In this document: positions 43,569-51,540 of the stretch, in pieces
Position numbering within the stretch: position 1 is the stretch's first letter
Layout of the letters: each line of letters begins with the position of its first letter
From: Demetria terragena DSM 11295
Lineage (GTDB): Bacteria > Actinomycetota > Actinomycetes > Actinomycetales > Dermatophilaceae
Reading direction: 5' to 3'
NCBI RefSeq assembly: GCF_000376825.1
Contig: NZ_AQXW01000004.1
Location: 1,054,001 to 1,118,000 of the forward strand
DNA: 64,000 nucleotides
Notes under the pieces: generated by a model
What the model was told of the DNA's origin: nothing
Database searches by the model: none
What the model saw: only the letters and a program-made list of their open reading frames with translations
Translations under genes and position numbers: made by a program

Positions 43569-44767
43569 CCACCAACGTCGTTCAGCGCACGACCGTCGTC
43601 TCCGACACAGTGGTTGCCGGGGGCCAGGTCCATCGTCCGGGATACGTCGAGATGGACCGCGACACAGTTGTCGACCACGGATCCCTGACCGGACCCCGCG
43701 ACATGCGCGCTCAAGGCTCCGGAGAGCACCACGACCTCGGACAGTCCATCGTCGTCCCGGGGTTCGTCGACATGCATGTCCACGGCGGAGGTGGCGGCGC
43801 CTTCACCTCTGAGTCGATGACCGAGGTGCGACTGGCCGCTGCGACACATCGCGCGTACGGCACCACGGCATTGTGCGCGAGCCTGGTCAGCGCGACCGCT
43901 CCAGTCTTGGAAGCGCAGGTCGCTCGCCTTACGGACCTCGTCGCTCAGGGCGAGCTCCTTGGCATCCACCTCGAAGGCCCGTGGCTCGCGCCCTCGAAGC
44001 GTGGAGCCCACGACCCGGGAGTGCTGCGCGACCCGGACCTGGGAGAGATTCGTCGACTCATTGACGTTGGCCAAGGGGCGATCCGCATGGTCACCATCGC
44101 ACCCGAACTTCCGGGTGCGATCGAGGCCATCGCGATGCTCCGTGAGCACGGCGTGGTGGCGGCCGTGGGTCATACCGACGCGACCTACGACCAGACGAGA
44201 GCCGCCATCGACGCTGGCGCCACCGTCGGCACCCACCTGTTCAACGCGATGCGCCCGATCGGGCACCGGGAACCTGGTCCCGTCGTCGCCCTAACCGAAG
44301 ACCCCCGCGTGGTGGTGGAGGTCATCGCCGATGGCGTACATCTCCATCCGACCATGGTCGAGCAGGTCCGGCACTGGGTTGGGGCCGACCGGATGGCGCT
44401 GGTGACCGACGCGATGGTCGCGACCGGCATGCCTGATGGGCAATACACCCTGGGGACCTTGGAGGTCACGGTCGCCGACGGGGTTGCCCGGCTCACCCAC
44501 GGCGACTCGATCGCGGGAGGCACCGGCACCACCGATGCACTCTTCCGCGCTGCCGCGGCTCCGGGCGACATTAGCGACGACGAGCGCCTGTTGGATGCGG
44601 TCCGCATGACCTCCGCAGTGCCCGTACGCGCCCTTGGCCTCGCCCCACGCGATCTGTCAATCGGGTCACCGGCGGACCTCGTAGCCCTCACCCCCGCACT
44701 TCACGTCGACAAGGTGATGGCCGGTGGGGTTTGGGTTGACACCCCATCAGCGACAATGGAGTCATGA
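43565..44767 (+). CDS. nagA: N-acetylglucosamine-6-phosphate deacetylase
   Basis: 400 residues of the amidohydrolase family. Marks are VDMHVHGGGGGAF, the HLEGPWL metal loop, AVGHTDATYDQ, GTHLFNAMRP, and DGVHLHPTMV followed by LVTDAM with the catalytic aspartate. The product glucosamine-6-phosphate is the substrate of the SIS protein encoded just upstream; the genes overlap by 4 nt. The stop also overlaps the start of the ABC1 kinase gene, which may thus be partly under DasR control. Confidence 0.93.
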   Translation: MTTNVVQRTTVVSDTVVAGGQVHRPGYVEMDRDTVVDHGSLTGPRDMRAQGSGEHHDLGQSIVVPGFVDMHVHGGGGGAFTSESMTEVRLAAATHRAYGTTALCASLVSATAPVLEAQVARLTDLVAQGELLGIHLEGPWLAPSKRGAHDPGVLRDPDLGEIRRLIDVGQGAIRMVTIAPELPGAIEAIAMLREHGVVAAVGHTDATYDQTRAAIDAGATVGTHLFNAMRPIGHREPGPVVALTEDPRVVVEVIADGVHLHPTMVEQVRHWVGADRMALVTDAMVATGMPDGQYTLGTLEVTVADGVARLTHGDSIAGGTGTTDALFRAAAAPGDISDDERLLDAVRMTSAVPVRALGLAPRDLSIGSPADLVALTPALHVDKVMAGGVWVDTPSATMES

Positions 44768-46086
44768 CCGACCTACCGCGCGGAGCATTCCGTCGATCCG
44801 CACGGCTCGCCTCCATCCCGCTCGGCATCGCTGGCCGCGCCGCACTGGGGATCGGCAAGAGAGCAACTGGCCAGCCGGCCGCGCAGGTATCAGCCGAAAT
44901 GCAAGCACGCACGGCAGCGCAGGTCTTCGAGGTTCTCGGAAGCCTTAAAGGCGGGGCATTGAAGTTCGGCCAAGCACTGTCCATGTTTGAGTCCGCGGTC
45001 CCCGAAGAACTCGCCGAGCCCTATCGCGCCACGCTGGTGAAGATGCAGGAAGCCGCACCCCCCATGGCGCCCGAGACAGCAAGAGCCACGCTGCGCGCGG
45101 ACTTAGGCGATGACTGGGAACAACTGTTCACCGAATTCTCCGACGAGCCAGCCGCGGCGGCATCGATCGGCCAAGTGCACCGCGCCGTGTGGTCAGACGG
45201 ACGCGAGGTCGCCGTCAAGGTGCAATATCCAGGTGCCGCCAAGGCGCTCATCTCCGACCTCAACCAAGTGACACGAGTAGCGCGAGTCAGTGCCGGCTGG
45301 GTTCCCGGCCTGGATCTGCAGCCGGTCCTGGACGAACTCAATGGGCGCATGGCCGAGGAACTCGACTACCACCTTGAGGCGTACTCCCAAGAGCAGATGG
45401 CCGACGCCTATGCCGGCGATCCGACCATCTGCGTCCCCAACGTGCTCATGGCCGCCGAACACGTCATCGTGTCCGAATGGGTCGAGGGCAGGCCGCTTTC
45501 CGACATCATCGCCCACGGGACCCCGGCCGAGCGCAACGTGGCCGCTGAGCGCTATCTCGAGTTCATCATCAGCGCGCCCTCCCGCTCTGGCCTGCTGCAT
45601 GCGGATCCCCACCCGGGCAACTTCCGCATGCTTGAGGACGGACGCCTTGGCGTTCTCGATCTCGGAGCGGTCAGCCGCCTCCCTGACGGACTGCCTACTG
45701 CCCTAGGTGAACTCGTGACGCTTGCGTTGCGTGACGACGCAGACGGAGTCTTGGAGATCCTGCGTGAGGAGGGTTTCGTACGCTCCAGCATCGACGTCGA
45801 CGCCGAAGACTTGCTGGCCTACTTGGGCCGCTTCCTCGAGCCGTTGCGCGAGGACTCATTCCACTTCACCCGTTCGTGGCTGCGGGGCATTTTCGCCTAC
45901 ATCAACGATCCGCTCGGTCAGGACTTTGCGGTGGGCCTGCGGCTCAACCTTCCCCCGCAGTATCTGCTCATACACCGATCCTGGATGGGCGCCCTTGCAG
46001 TGCTGTGCCAGATGGATGCCACGGCATCACCCCGGTCGATCATCGATGCTCACGTTCCCGGCGCAGCGCTACCCGCCCTCGACTAA
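44764..46086 (+). CDS. ABC1/UbiB atypical kinase family protein (AarF-like)
   Basis: 440 residues with UbiB-type hallmarks: the KxGQ-like LKGGALKFGQALSMFES, the Ala-rich nucleotide loop AAASIGQVHRAVW (in place of a glycine loop), HADPHPGNF catalytic loop and LDLGAVSRL metal motif. Such proteins support prenyl-lipid (quinone) metabolism. It is the equivalent of mycobacterial Rv3197 beside whiB7. The N-terminal amphipathic part fits membrane association. It overlaps nagA by 4 nt and is followed by a terminator. Confidence 0.88.
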   Translation: MTDLPRGAFRRSARLASIPLGIAGRAALGIGKRATGQPAAQVSAEMQARTAAQVFEVLGSLKGGALKFGQALSMFESAVPEELAEPYRATLVKMQEAAPPMAPETARATLRADLGDDWEQLFTEFSDEPAAAASIGQVHRAVWSDGREVAVKVQYPGAAKALISDLNQVTRVARVSAGWVPGLDLQPVLDELNGRMAEELDYHLEAYSQEQMADAYAGDPTICVPNVLMAAEHVIVSEWVEGRPLSDIIAHGTPAERNVAAERYLEFIISAPSRSGLLHADPHPGNFRMLEDGRLGVLDLGAVSRLPDGLPTALGELVTLALRDDADGVLEILREEGFVRSSIDVDAEDLLAYLGRFLEPLREDSFHFTRSWLRGIFAYINDPLGQDFAVGLRLNLPPQYLLIHRSWMGALAVLCQMDATASPRSIIDAHVPGAALPALD

Positions 46087-46104
46087 TCGCGCCGCAGACA
46101 GCAC

Positions 46105-46133
46105 AACGCCCCGGCCGGGACGACCGGGGCGTT
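46105..46133 (+). terminator. Intrinsic terminator after the ABC1 kinase gene
   Basis: A 10-bp perfect stem AACGCCCCGG (46105-46114) against CCGGGGCGTT (46124-46133) with a 9-nt loop, 18 nt after the stop. It could also end the minus-strand small ORF that converges here. Confidence 0.8.
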
Positions 46134-46165
46134 GCCCTTAATCTTCACCTTCGGCGAGAAGGGAT

Positions 46166-46294
46166 TCACCGCTCGAGGCGAGCCTGCTCGCGGCGGCGCC
46201 CCTGGAGGGCGACCTGGAGCGAACGGCGTCGCACACCGTGAAGGCTCCGTGGCTCGCGTTGGAGCGCGAGTTGTTGGTGGACGTTCTGAAACAT
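46166..46294 (-). CDS. Small basic protein, 42 residues, downstream of whiB7
   Basis: An ORF starting MFQNVHQQLALQREP with many Arg, Gln and Leu residues, probably one amphipathic helix. Support for translation is a good Shine-Dalgarno (CAGGAGA, 7 nt before the ATG) and its position 44 nt after whiB7 on the same strand, before the terminator at 46105-46133. I recognise no family. It may be a WhiB7-co-regulated peptide or a non-functional ORF. Confidence 0.45.
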   Translation of the reverse strand: MFQNVHQQLALQREPRSLHGVRRRSLQVALQGRRREQARLER

Positions 46295-46338
46295 GACAGT
46301 TCTCCTGAAATACGAGCATGGCGTGGCAGCGCATTGGA

Positions 46339-46629
46339 CTATGCGGCCACAGGGTTCTTGCGCGGACGACCGCGCGGACGCTTGCGAGGGATGACAACTC
46401 CTCGCTCGAAGAGTTCGCCGCCCCAGACGCCCCACGGTTCTTCCCGCTCTTGGGCGCCGCTCAGACACGCTTGCTGCAAGGGGCAGGTAGCGCAGAGCGC
46501 CTTCGCGAACTCGACATCTGCCGGGCGGTCAGCGAACCACAGCTCGGGGTCGTTGACTTGGCACGGCATCTGATGCCCGAGTTCACGGGCCTGTTCGGCC
46601 CGATCGATCAGGTCGGTCAGCATGATCAT
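46339..46629 (-). CDS. whiB7: Transcriptional regulator WhiB7
   Basis: 96 residues from the ATG at 46629, preceded by AAGGAGGAACCC. Iron-sulfur cysteines are C23, C46, C49 and C55. Next come GVWGG at 67-71 and a C-terminal AT-hook R86-G-R-P-R-K91, the feature that separates WhiB7 from other Wbl proteins. WhiB7 binds σA region 4 and activates intrinsic antibiotic-resistance genes. It recognises AT-rich DNA just upstream of -35. The leader (46630-47100) carries an upstream ORF and an intrinsic terminator. Confidence 0.95.
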   Translation of the reverse strand: MIMLTDLIDRAEQARELGHQMPCQVNDPELWFADRPADVEFAKALCATCPLQQACLSGAQEREEPWGVWGGELFERGVVIPRKRPRGRPRKNPVAA

Positions 46630-46712
46630 GGGTTCCTCCTTCATCGTCGTGGGCTGGCTGGAAGCGGTGTGATGTGACATCTCGTGCTTTCTGCTAGCGG
46701 CCCCGCGACAGC

Positions 46713-46749
46713 AAAAAGGCCGCGGACCCTGGTATCGGGTTCCGCGGCC
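46713..46749 (-). terminator. Intrinsic terminator (attenuator) in the whiB7 leader
   Basis: On the minus strand GGCCGCGG (46749-46742), one bulged A, ACCC, a 7-nt loop, GGGT and CCGCGGCC (to 46718) form a strong stem followed by TTTTT (46717-46713). It lies between the upstream ORF stop (46770) and whiB7 (46629), with no gene it could otherwise end except the ORF. A second small hairpin (46762-46776) spans the ORF stop codon. Confidence 0.85.
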
Positions 46750-46769
46750 TGAAGGAGGCTTGGTCTGAG

Positions 46770-47030
46770 CTAGACCGGAGGACTCCAGGAAACGGACCTG
46801 CCGACACCATCGGCAAAGTTCTGGGTGGTAAATGCGATAACGCGAGGACGCTGCGAGACGACGCCTGCGGCGATGCCCTGCTGCGACGCGGCACCTGCGG
46901 CGATGCCGGACACACTGGTCCCCTGGACCGCGGCGTAGAGATCACGGAGGATCGGCTTGGCGACGCCCAGGGACAACGTGGCGACATCGACGTCGAACGT
47001 CGACTTCGTCATGGTCTTGGTGGTGTTCAT
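46770..47030 (-). CDS. whiB7 leader upstream ORF, 86 residues
   Basis: An ORF starting MNTTKTMTKSTFDVDVATL with a strong Shine-Dalgarno (AAAGGAGGG, 7 nt before the ATG) in the whiB7 leader, 20 nt before the attenuator stem. It contains two copies of a 10-residue GIAAGxxSQ repeat. The product resembles no family I know. In mycobacteria, whiB7 has a leader uORF whose translation state controls an intrinsic terminator. This ORF is longer than those I know of, so it could also be an independent small protein. A CCGCGG at 46928-46933 inside it can pair with the attenuator's 5' arm. Confidence 0.6.
   Translation of the reverse strand: MNTTKTMTKSTFDVDVATLSLGVAKPILRDLYAAVQGTSVSGIAAGAASQQGIAAGVVSQRPRVIAFTTQNFADGVGRSVSWSPPV
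46851..46909 (-). repeat. Two 30-bp tandem repeats inside the leader ORF
   Basis: CCTGCGGCGATGCC recurs at 46864-46877 and 46894-46907, and CTGCGA at 46851 and 46881, a 30-bp period encoding GIAAGxxSQ twice. Confidence 0.8.
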
Positions 47031-47098
47031 CGGCCTACCCTCCTTTCAACTTCGCGGTCCCGCCCGGAACGCCTGGATCCGGCGGGCTGATCGAGATA

Positions 47099-47137
47099 AA
47101 ACTAGAGCGCGGGGTTCTTACCCAGCAACTGAATTAA
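47099..47137 (-). promoter_or_regulatory. WhiB7-type promoter of the leader ORF-whiB7 transcript
   Basis: Minus-strand TTAATT (47137-47132), 3 nt, -35 TTGCTG (47128-47123), 18 nt, -10 TAGTTT (47104-47099). An AT-rich element a few bases upstream of the -35 is the known recognition feature of WhiB7 and fits autoactivation. Confidence 0.7.
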
Positions 47138-47144
47138 CGTCGCA

Positions 47145-47163
47145 AGTCTCACATTGTGAGACT
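47145..47163 (-). terminator. Inverted repeat at the uvrD2 3' end
   Basis: A perfect 8-bp inverted repeat AGTCTCAC-ATT-GTGAGACT touching the uvrD2 stop codon and preceding the whiB7 promoter. It has no clear T run, so termination is only probable. Confidence 0.5.
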
Positions 47164-49280
47164 CAAGCCGAACCCTTCGCCAATTTGATTGCCGCACAAC
47201 ACTTTTCGGCTTCACCCTCCGGGTCAGAACCTTCCAAGACAGCGAGCACGGCCGGCCCGTAACGCTCAAGTTTGGCGGCACCCACGCCCGCGATCGTGCG
47301 CAGTTCGCTGTCGCTGCGTGGCCGGCGTTCTGCGATCGCAGTCAACGTGGCGTCGGTAAAGACGACAAAGGCCGGCACGCCTGAACCCTTGGCTACCGCG
47401 AGGCGCCAGGCCTTGAGTGACTCGAACTGCGCCTCGTCATAGGTCGGCGGACAATCATGGCAGCGCCCGACCTTGCGTTCAGCAGCTGACTCCAGGTCAC
47501 GCCCGCAACCCGAACACCGCGAGGGACGCGCCACCTTGCGCGTCGTAGGGCGACGCGGTGTCGACCGGGAACGCGCTACCTCGCCCAACAGAGACGATGC
47601 GTGGTCCAAGAATCGCGACGGCTTGCGACCCGCCCGTCCGCCCGGTGCCCGAGCCAGCGCGAATGACAAGACGATCCGGCGGCGCGCGCGCGTCAAACCG
47701 ACGTAGAGCAACCGACGTTCCTCTTCGATGGCCTCCGCCCCTTGGGCCATCGAGATCGGCAACAGGCCGTCGGATGCTCCCACAAGGAAGACGGTGTCCC
47801 ATTCCAAACCCTTGGCCGCATGCAAGGACGCCAAGGTCACTCCTTGAACCGTCGGCGCATGCTGCTCGGCGGCTCGACGATCTAGCTCAGTGACCAGATG
47901 CGGGAGGCGTACCTCCTCGCCCGCCAGCCCGAAGTCATCGGCGAGCCGAGCCAAGGCATGCAGCGACTCCCAGCGCTCACGCTGCGCGCCTCCCGACGGA
48001 GGCTTCGAAGTCCAGCCGGCGCCGGTGATCACGTCTCGGACCAGGTCGCCAAGCGGAACGCTCCCGTCGTCGGACCGGGCTGCGCCACGCAGCAGTAGGA
48101 CCGCGTTTTTGACCTCCGAACGGTGAAAGAAGCGCTGACCGCCACGGACCAGATAGGGCACGCCGTGATCAGCGAGGGCGGACTCAAAGGCCTCGGACTG
48201 CCCATTGGTGCGGAACAGGATCGCCATCTCGGCGGGGGCTTCGCCACGGTCGATCAGCCGGCGAATCTCGGCCGCAACACCGCGCGCCTCGGCCTGATCA
48301 TCCGCGTAGGCCGTCAGTTCCGGATCCGGCCCACTGCCGCCCTGCGCCTGCAATTCGACTCCAGCCCCGCCTGCTTGACGCAGCACCACATTGGCCAGGC
48401 CAATGATCTGCGGCGTCGAGCGGTAGTTGCGGACGAGGCGCACCTGTTCGGCGTCAGCGTGGCGTTGAGCAAATCCCAAGAGGTGCCGTGGCGAGGCGCC
48501 GGTGAACGAGTAAATGGTCTGGGCCGGGTCACCCACGACACAGACATCCCTGCGTTCTCCGACCCACAGGTCGAGCAGTCGCTGTTGCAGAGCGTTGACA
48601 TCCTGATATTCGTCGACGACGAAATGCCGGTACTGCCCACGTATCTCACGGGCGATCTCCTGATGCTCGCCCATGATGCCGACCATCAAGAGCAGCACAT
48701 CTTCGAAATCGATGACGTTGCGCTCGGTCTTGACCTCCTCATAGACCTCGAGCAACCGGGCCATCGCGGTCGGGTCCAGGTCGGCGGGACTGCGACCTGC
48801 CCGCCGAGCCGCCGCGGGGTAACTCTCAGCCGTGAGCATCGAGACCTTGGCCCACTCGATCTCGGATGCCAGGTCACGCATGACCACCCGGTCGAGCTCC
48901 AGCCGTAGCCGACTCCCGGCTTCACCCACGAGCGAAGCTTTGGTGGGAATGATCTCGGGCGCCGCTCCACCAATGACCTTGGGCCAGAAATAGTGGAGTT
49001 GGCGCAGAGCGGCTGCGTGAAAGGTGCGCGCTTGCACGGTCGGCACACCAAGGCTGCGCAGGCGAGTACGCATCTCCCCCGCCGCGCGGGCCGTGAACGT
49101 GACGGCGAGAACCCGTTGGGGTTGATAGGCGCCACTATGCGCGCCGTAGGCAATCCGGTGGGTGATCGCGCGGGTCTTTCCGGTGCCAGCACCAGCAAGC
49201 ACCGCCATCGGTCCCAGCGGGGAGGCCGCGACCCGGCGCTGCTCAGGATCAAGGCCCTCGAGTACCCGGTCTGCGTCCAT
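47163..49280 (-). CDS. uvrD2: ATP-dependent DNA helicase UvrD2
   Basis: 705 residues from the ATG at 49280. SF1A motifs are present: GAGTGKT (Walker A), DEYQDVNALQ (motif II), the VVGDPAQTIYSFTGA block (motif III) and LYVGLTRARRR (motif VI). A four-cysteine zinc element (CSGCGRDL...CHDC) and a C-terminal HRDC domain define UvrD2 rather than UvrD1. It unwinds 3'-tailed DNA. It lies 47 nt after nudC on the same strand, and whiB7 is next downstream as in mycobacteria. Confidence 0.92.
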   Translation of the reverse strand: MDADRVLEGLDPEQRRVAASPLGPMAVLAGAGTGKTRAITHRIAYGAHSGAYQPQRVLAVTFTARAAGEMRTRLRSLGVPTVQARTFHAAALRQLHYFWPKVIGGAAPEIIPTKASLVGEAGSRLRLELDRVVMRDLASEIEWAKVSMLTAESYPAAARRAGRSPADLDPTAMARLLEVYEEVKTERNVIDFEDVLLLMVGIMGEHQEIAREIRGQYRHFVVDEYQDVNALQQRLLDLWVGERRDVCVVGDPAQTIYSFTGASPRHLLGFAQRHADAEQVRLVRNYRSTPQIIGLANVVLRQAGGAGVELQAQGGSGPDPELTAYADDQAEARGVAAEIRRLIDRGEAPAEMAILFRTNGQSEAFESALADHGVPYLVRGGQRFFHRSEVKNAVLLLRGAARSDDGSVPLGDLVRDVITGAGWTSKPPSGGAQRERWESLHALARLADDFGLAGEEVRLPHLVTELDRRAAEQHAPTVQGVTLASLHAAKGLEWDTVFLVGASDGLLPISMAQGAEAIEEERRLLYVGLTRARRRIVLSFALARAPGGRAGRKPSRFLDHASSLLGEVARSRSTPRRPTTRKVARPSRCSGCGRDLESAAERKVGRCHDCPPTYDEAQFESLKAWRLAVAKGSGVPAFVVFTDATLTAIAERRPRSDSELRTIAGVGAAKLERYGPAVLAVLEGSDPEGEAEKCCAAIKLAKGSA

Positions 49281-49327
49281 CACGGGCAGTCTTCCATCAC
49301 ACCCCGACAGCCCCCACATGCGGCGAG

Positions 49328-50230
49328 TTATGGAGCATCGATCTCGCCGCCATACCAGCCTTCAATGAGGTGACGGGCAATCGAGATCCGTGAGGCGATC
49401 GCCAGATCACCGGACGCGATCTCACGGGTGAGTTCGTCTCGACTCACCCAACGAGCTTCAGCAATCTCGGCCGGGTCCAAACGCAATGAGGTGTCGGTGG
49501 CCAGCGCACTGAAGCCCAACATCAGCGACGCCGGGAAGGGCCACGGCTGATTGCCTGCATAGCGCACGTCACTGACGGGGACCCCCACCTCCTCCATCAC
49601 TTCTCGGGCGACCGCGGCCTCCAACGACTCCCCGGGCTCCACGAATCCCGCCAGCACCGACAACCGCCCAGGTCCCCATTGGGGTCCGCGCGCCAACAGC
49701 AAGCGCTCATCTGGATCGACGACCGCCATGATCACGGCGGCGTCCGTCCGAGGAAACTGAACCTTTGAACACCCCGAGCAGACCCGCGTCCAACCTGCAT
49801 CTCGAATCACCGTCGGGTGCCCGCATATCGGACAAAACCCTTGGGCTGCATGCCAGTTCGCGAGACCAAGCGCCGTCGTGAAGAGCCCGGCATCCCGGTC
49901 ATCGAGCGCCACCCCGAGACGCCGCAAGTTGGCCCGCTGGTCATCGCCGTCGTCCTGCGGCGGATGAACGATCGCCACCATGGCGCGATCGCCCTCCTGA
50001 CCGAGCCACAGCGCCGTGGCATCCCGGTCTGCTGTCGTTGGTGAGCGCAAGCGAAGGCGTGGCTCACCCGGCCCGCCGACATAGGGAGCCCGGTCGCCGA
50101 ACAGGTCAAGGACTCCGGTCCGTTCGTCCGCGAGGGCCCGCGGGAGTAGGGCTGGGTCGCGGCGTTGCAAGCCGGATCGATCGACGGTGGCACGGGAAAG
50201 GGCAAAAGGACGCGGCACAGAGTCGGGCAC
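49328..50230 (-). CDS. nudC: NAD+ diphosphatase / NAD-cap hydrolase NudC
   Basis: 300 residues from the GTG at 50230 (a GTG four codons later is possible). The zinc ribbon CPIC...CSGC, the Nudix box GFVEPGESLEAAVAREVMEEVGV and the NudC signature GNQPWPFPASLMLGF are all present. It hydrolyses NAD(H) to NMN(H) and AMP and removes NAD caps from RNA. It is divergent from the phosphotransferase-like gene with only 41 nt between starts. Confidence 0.93.
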   Translation of the reverse strand: MPDSVPRPFALSRATVDRSGLQRRDPALLPRALADERTGVLDLFGDRAPYVGGPGEPRLRLRSPTTADRDATALWLGQEGDRAMVAIVHPPQDDGDDQRANLRRLGVALDDRDAGLFTTALGLANWHAAQGFCPICGHPTVIRDAGWTRVCSGCSKVQFPRTDAAVIMAVVDPDERLLLARGPQWGPGRLSVLAGFVEPGESLEAAVAREVMEEVGVPVSDVRYAGNQPWPFPASLMLGFSALATDTSLRLDPAEIAEARWVSRDELTREIASGDLAIASRISIARHLIEGWYGGEIDAP

Positions 50231-50271
50231 GCTTCCCAGGCTAGGCGGTCGCCTACCCGTACCGTGGGGGC

Positions 50272-51531
50272 GTGCTTCGCCGACCACTCGTGCTCGCCGC
50301 CCTCGCCGATACTGCGGTCCCTGGCCTGCTCCCGACGCAGGTCCAACCAATGTCCGCCAGACCGGGGAGCCCCTACCAACGCGTGCGGGTGACCGGACAA
50401 GATCAGCGCCACTGGACGGTGCAGTCCGCACTGACTGAGGCCGCAGGCTCGGCGTTGGACCAAACGCAGTCCCTCGTACGCCTCCTCAACGGACGCCTGA
50501 CGGTCGGCCTGCCGCACATTGCGGGCATGGCCACCGGTCCCGAAGGCACCACCGTCGCGGTGTATCCAGAGTTGCCCGGAGCACCCCTCGCGTTCGATGA
50601 ACTCACGCCACGGTCCGCTCTAGCGCGCGCCCTGGGTGTGACTCTGGCAAACCTTCATGACCTGGAGCCGGGGGTCTATGAAGAAGCGGGTGTGCCGTCG
50701 TACGACGCCGAGGGCTATCGCGCACGTCGTCTCGCCGAACTTGATCTTGGCGCGGCGACCGGGCACGTTCCTGCAGGCCTCTTGGCCCGCTGGGAGCGGG
50801 CGTTGGAAGACGTGGCGCTGTGGCACTTTCCCACCGTGCCGACCCATGGCTCCGTTGACGAAGATGATGTCTATGTCGACGGGGACGACGTCGTGGCCCT
50901 GGACGGTTGGCACGTTGCGGCCGTGAGCGATCCGGCGATCGACTTCGCCACCCTGTTCCTTGGCGCCACCCCCGATGCTGTCGACACCGTGATCGAGTCC
51001 TACGCCCAGGCGCGGCGCGAGCGGCCCGACACCCAATTCGAGCGCCGAGTTCGGCTCGCTGCCGAGTTGCGGTTGATGACCGACCTGCGGGAGGCGAGTA
51101 CGGCCGGGGACGAAGCGATGGTGCACCGGTGCGCCAAAGCGCTGCAGCGCCTGGAGGCGCAGACGCAGGACGACACCAGCCTCACTCCGCCGCCGCCTGG
51201 GCCGCGCAGCAAGCCGGGCGCGGCTGTCGTTGATCCGGAGGACATCGAAGTGGTCGACGAGAATCCCACGACCGACGACGAGGACACCCTGGACCTCCCG
51301 GTCGCCCACCTGCATGACGACGAGCTCGATGCTGCCGACGAACCCCCTGCCGAGGAGAGTCTCATCGAGGACGATCTTGATGATGAGGAGCTTGGTGACG
51401 ATGAGCTCGGTGACGAGGAGAGCCTCGTCACCGATGAAGAGCACCCGGGCACGGATGAGATGCCCGAGCGCGGAGCAGACGAGGCCCGACCGCGCCGCGA
51501 CACGTCGAGCGAGCAGGACCCGACCTCCTGA
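50272..51531 (+). CDS. Degenerate aminoglycoside-phosphotransferase-fold protein with acidic tail
   Basis: 419 residues from a GTG start without an obvious Shine-Dalgarno. Residues 35-290 follow the APH fold. The catalytic loop reads H192-G-S-V-D-E-D-D instead of HGDLxxxN, so the catalytic aspartate and the metal asparagine are both changed, while the later D211-G and SDPAIDF (219-225) are kept. Residues about 300-419 are strongly acidic (D/E-rich, LDDEELGDDELGDEESL) and probably disordered. It is likely a pseudokinase or an enzyme with altered chemistry. Related APH-like genes sit here in other actinobacteria. Confidence 0.75.
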   Translation: MLRRPLVLAALADTAVPGLLPTQVQPMSARPGSPYQRVRVTGQDQRHWTVQSALTEAAGSALDQTQSLVRLLNGRLTVGLPHIAGMATGPEGTTVAVYPELPGAPLAFDELTPRSALARALGVTLANLHDLEPGVYEEAGVPSYDAEGYRARRLAELDLGAATGHVPAGLLARWERALEDVALWHFPTVPTHGSVDEDDVYVDGDDVVALDGWHVAAVSDPAIDFATLFLGATPDAVDTVIESYAQARRERPDTQFERRVRLAAELRLMTDLREASTAGDEAMVHRCAKALQRLEAQTQDDTSLTPPPPGPRSKPGAAVVDPEDIEVVDENPTTDDEDTLDLPVAHLHDDELDAADEPPAEESLIEDDLDDEELGDDELGDEESLVTDEEHPGTDEMPERGADEARPRRDTSSEQDPTS

Positions 51532-51540
51532 CTGAGCATG

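Noticed and set aside
50272-51531. Annotation as an aminoglycoside or macrolide resistance phosphotransferase
   Set aside because: The catalytic HGD and metal Asn are replaced, and the acidic tail is atypical. Fold similarity alone does not support resistance.
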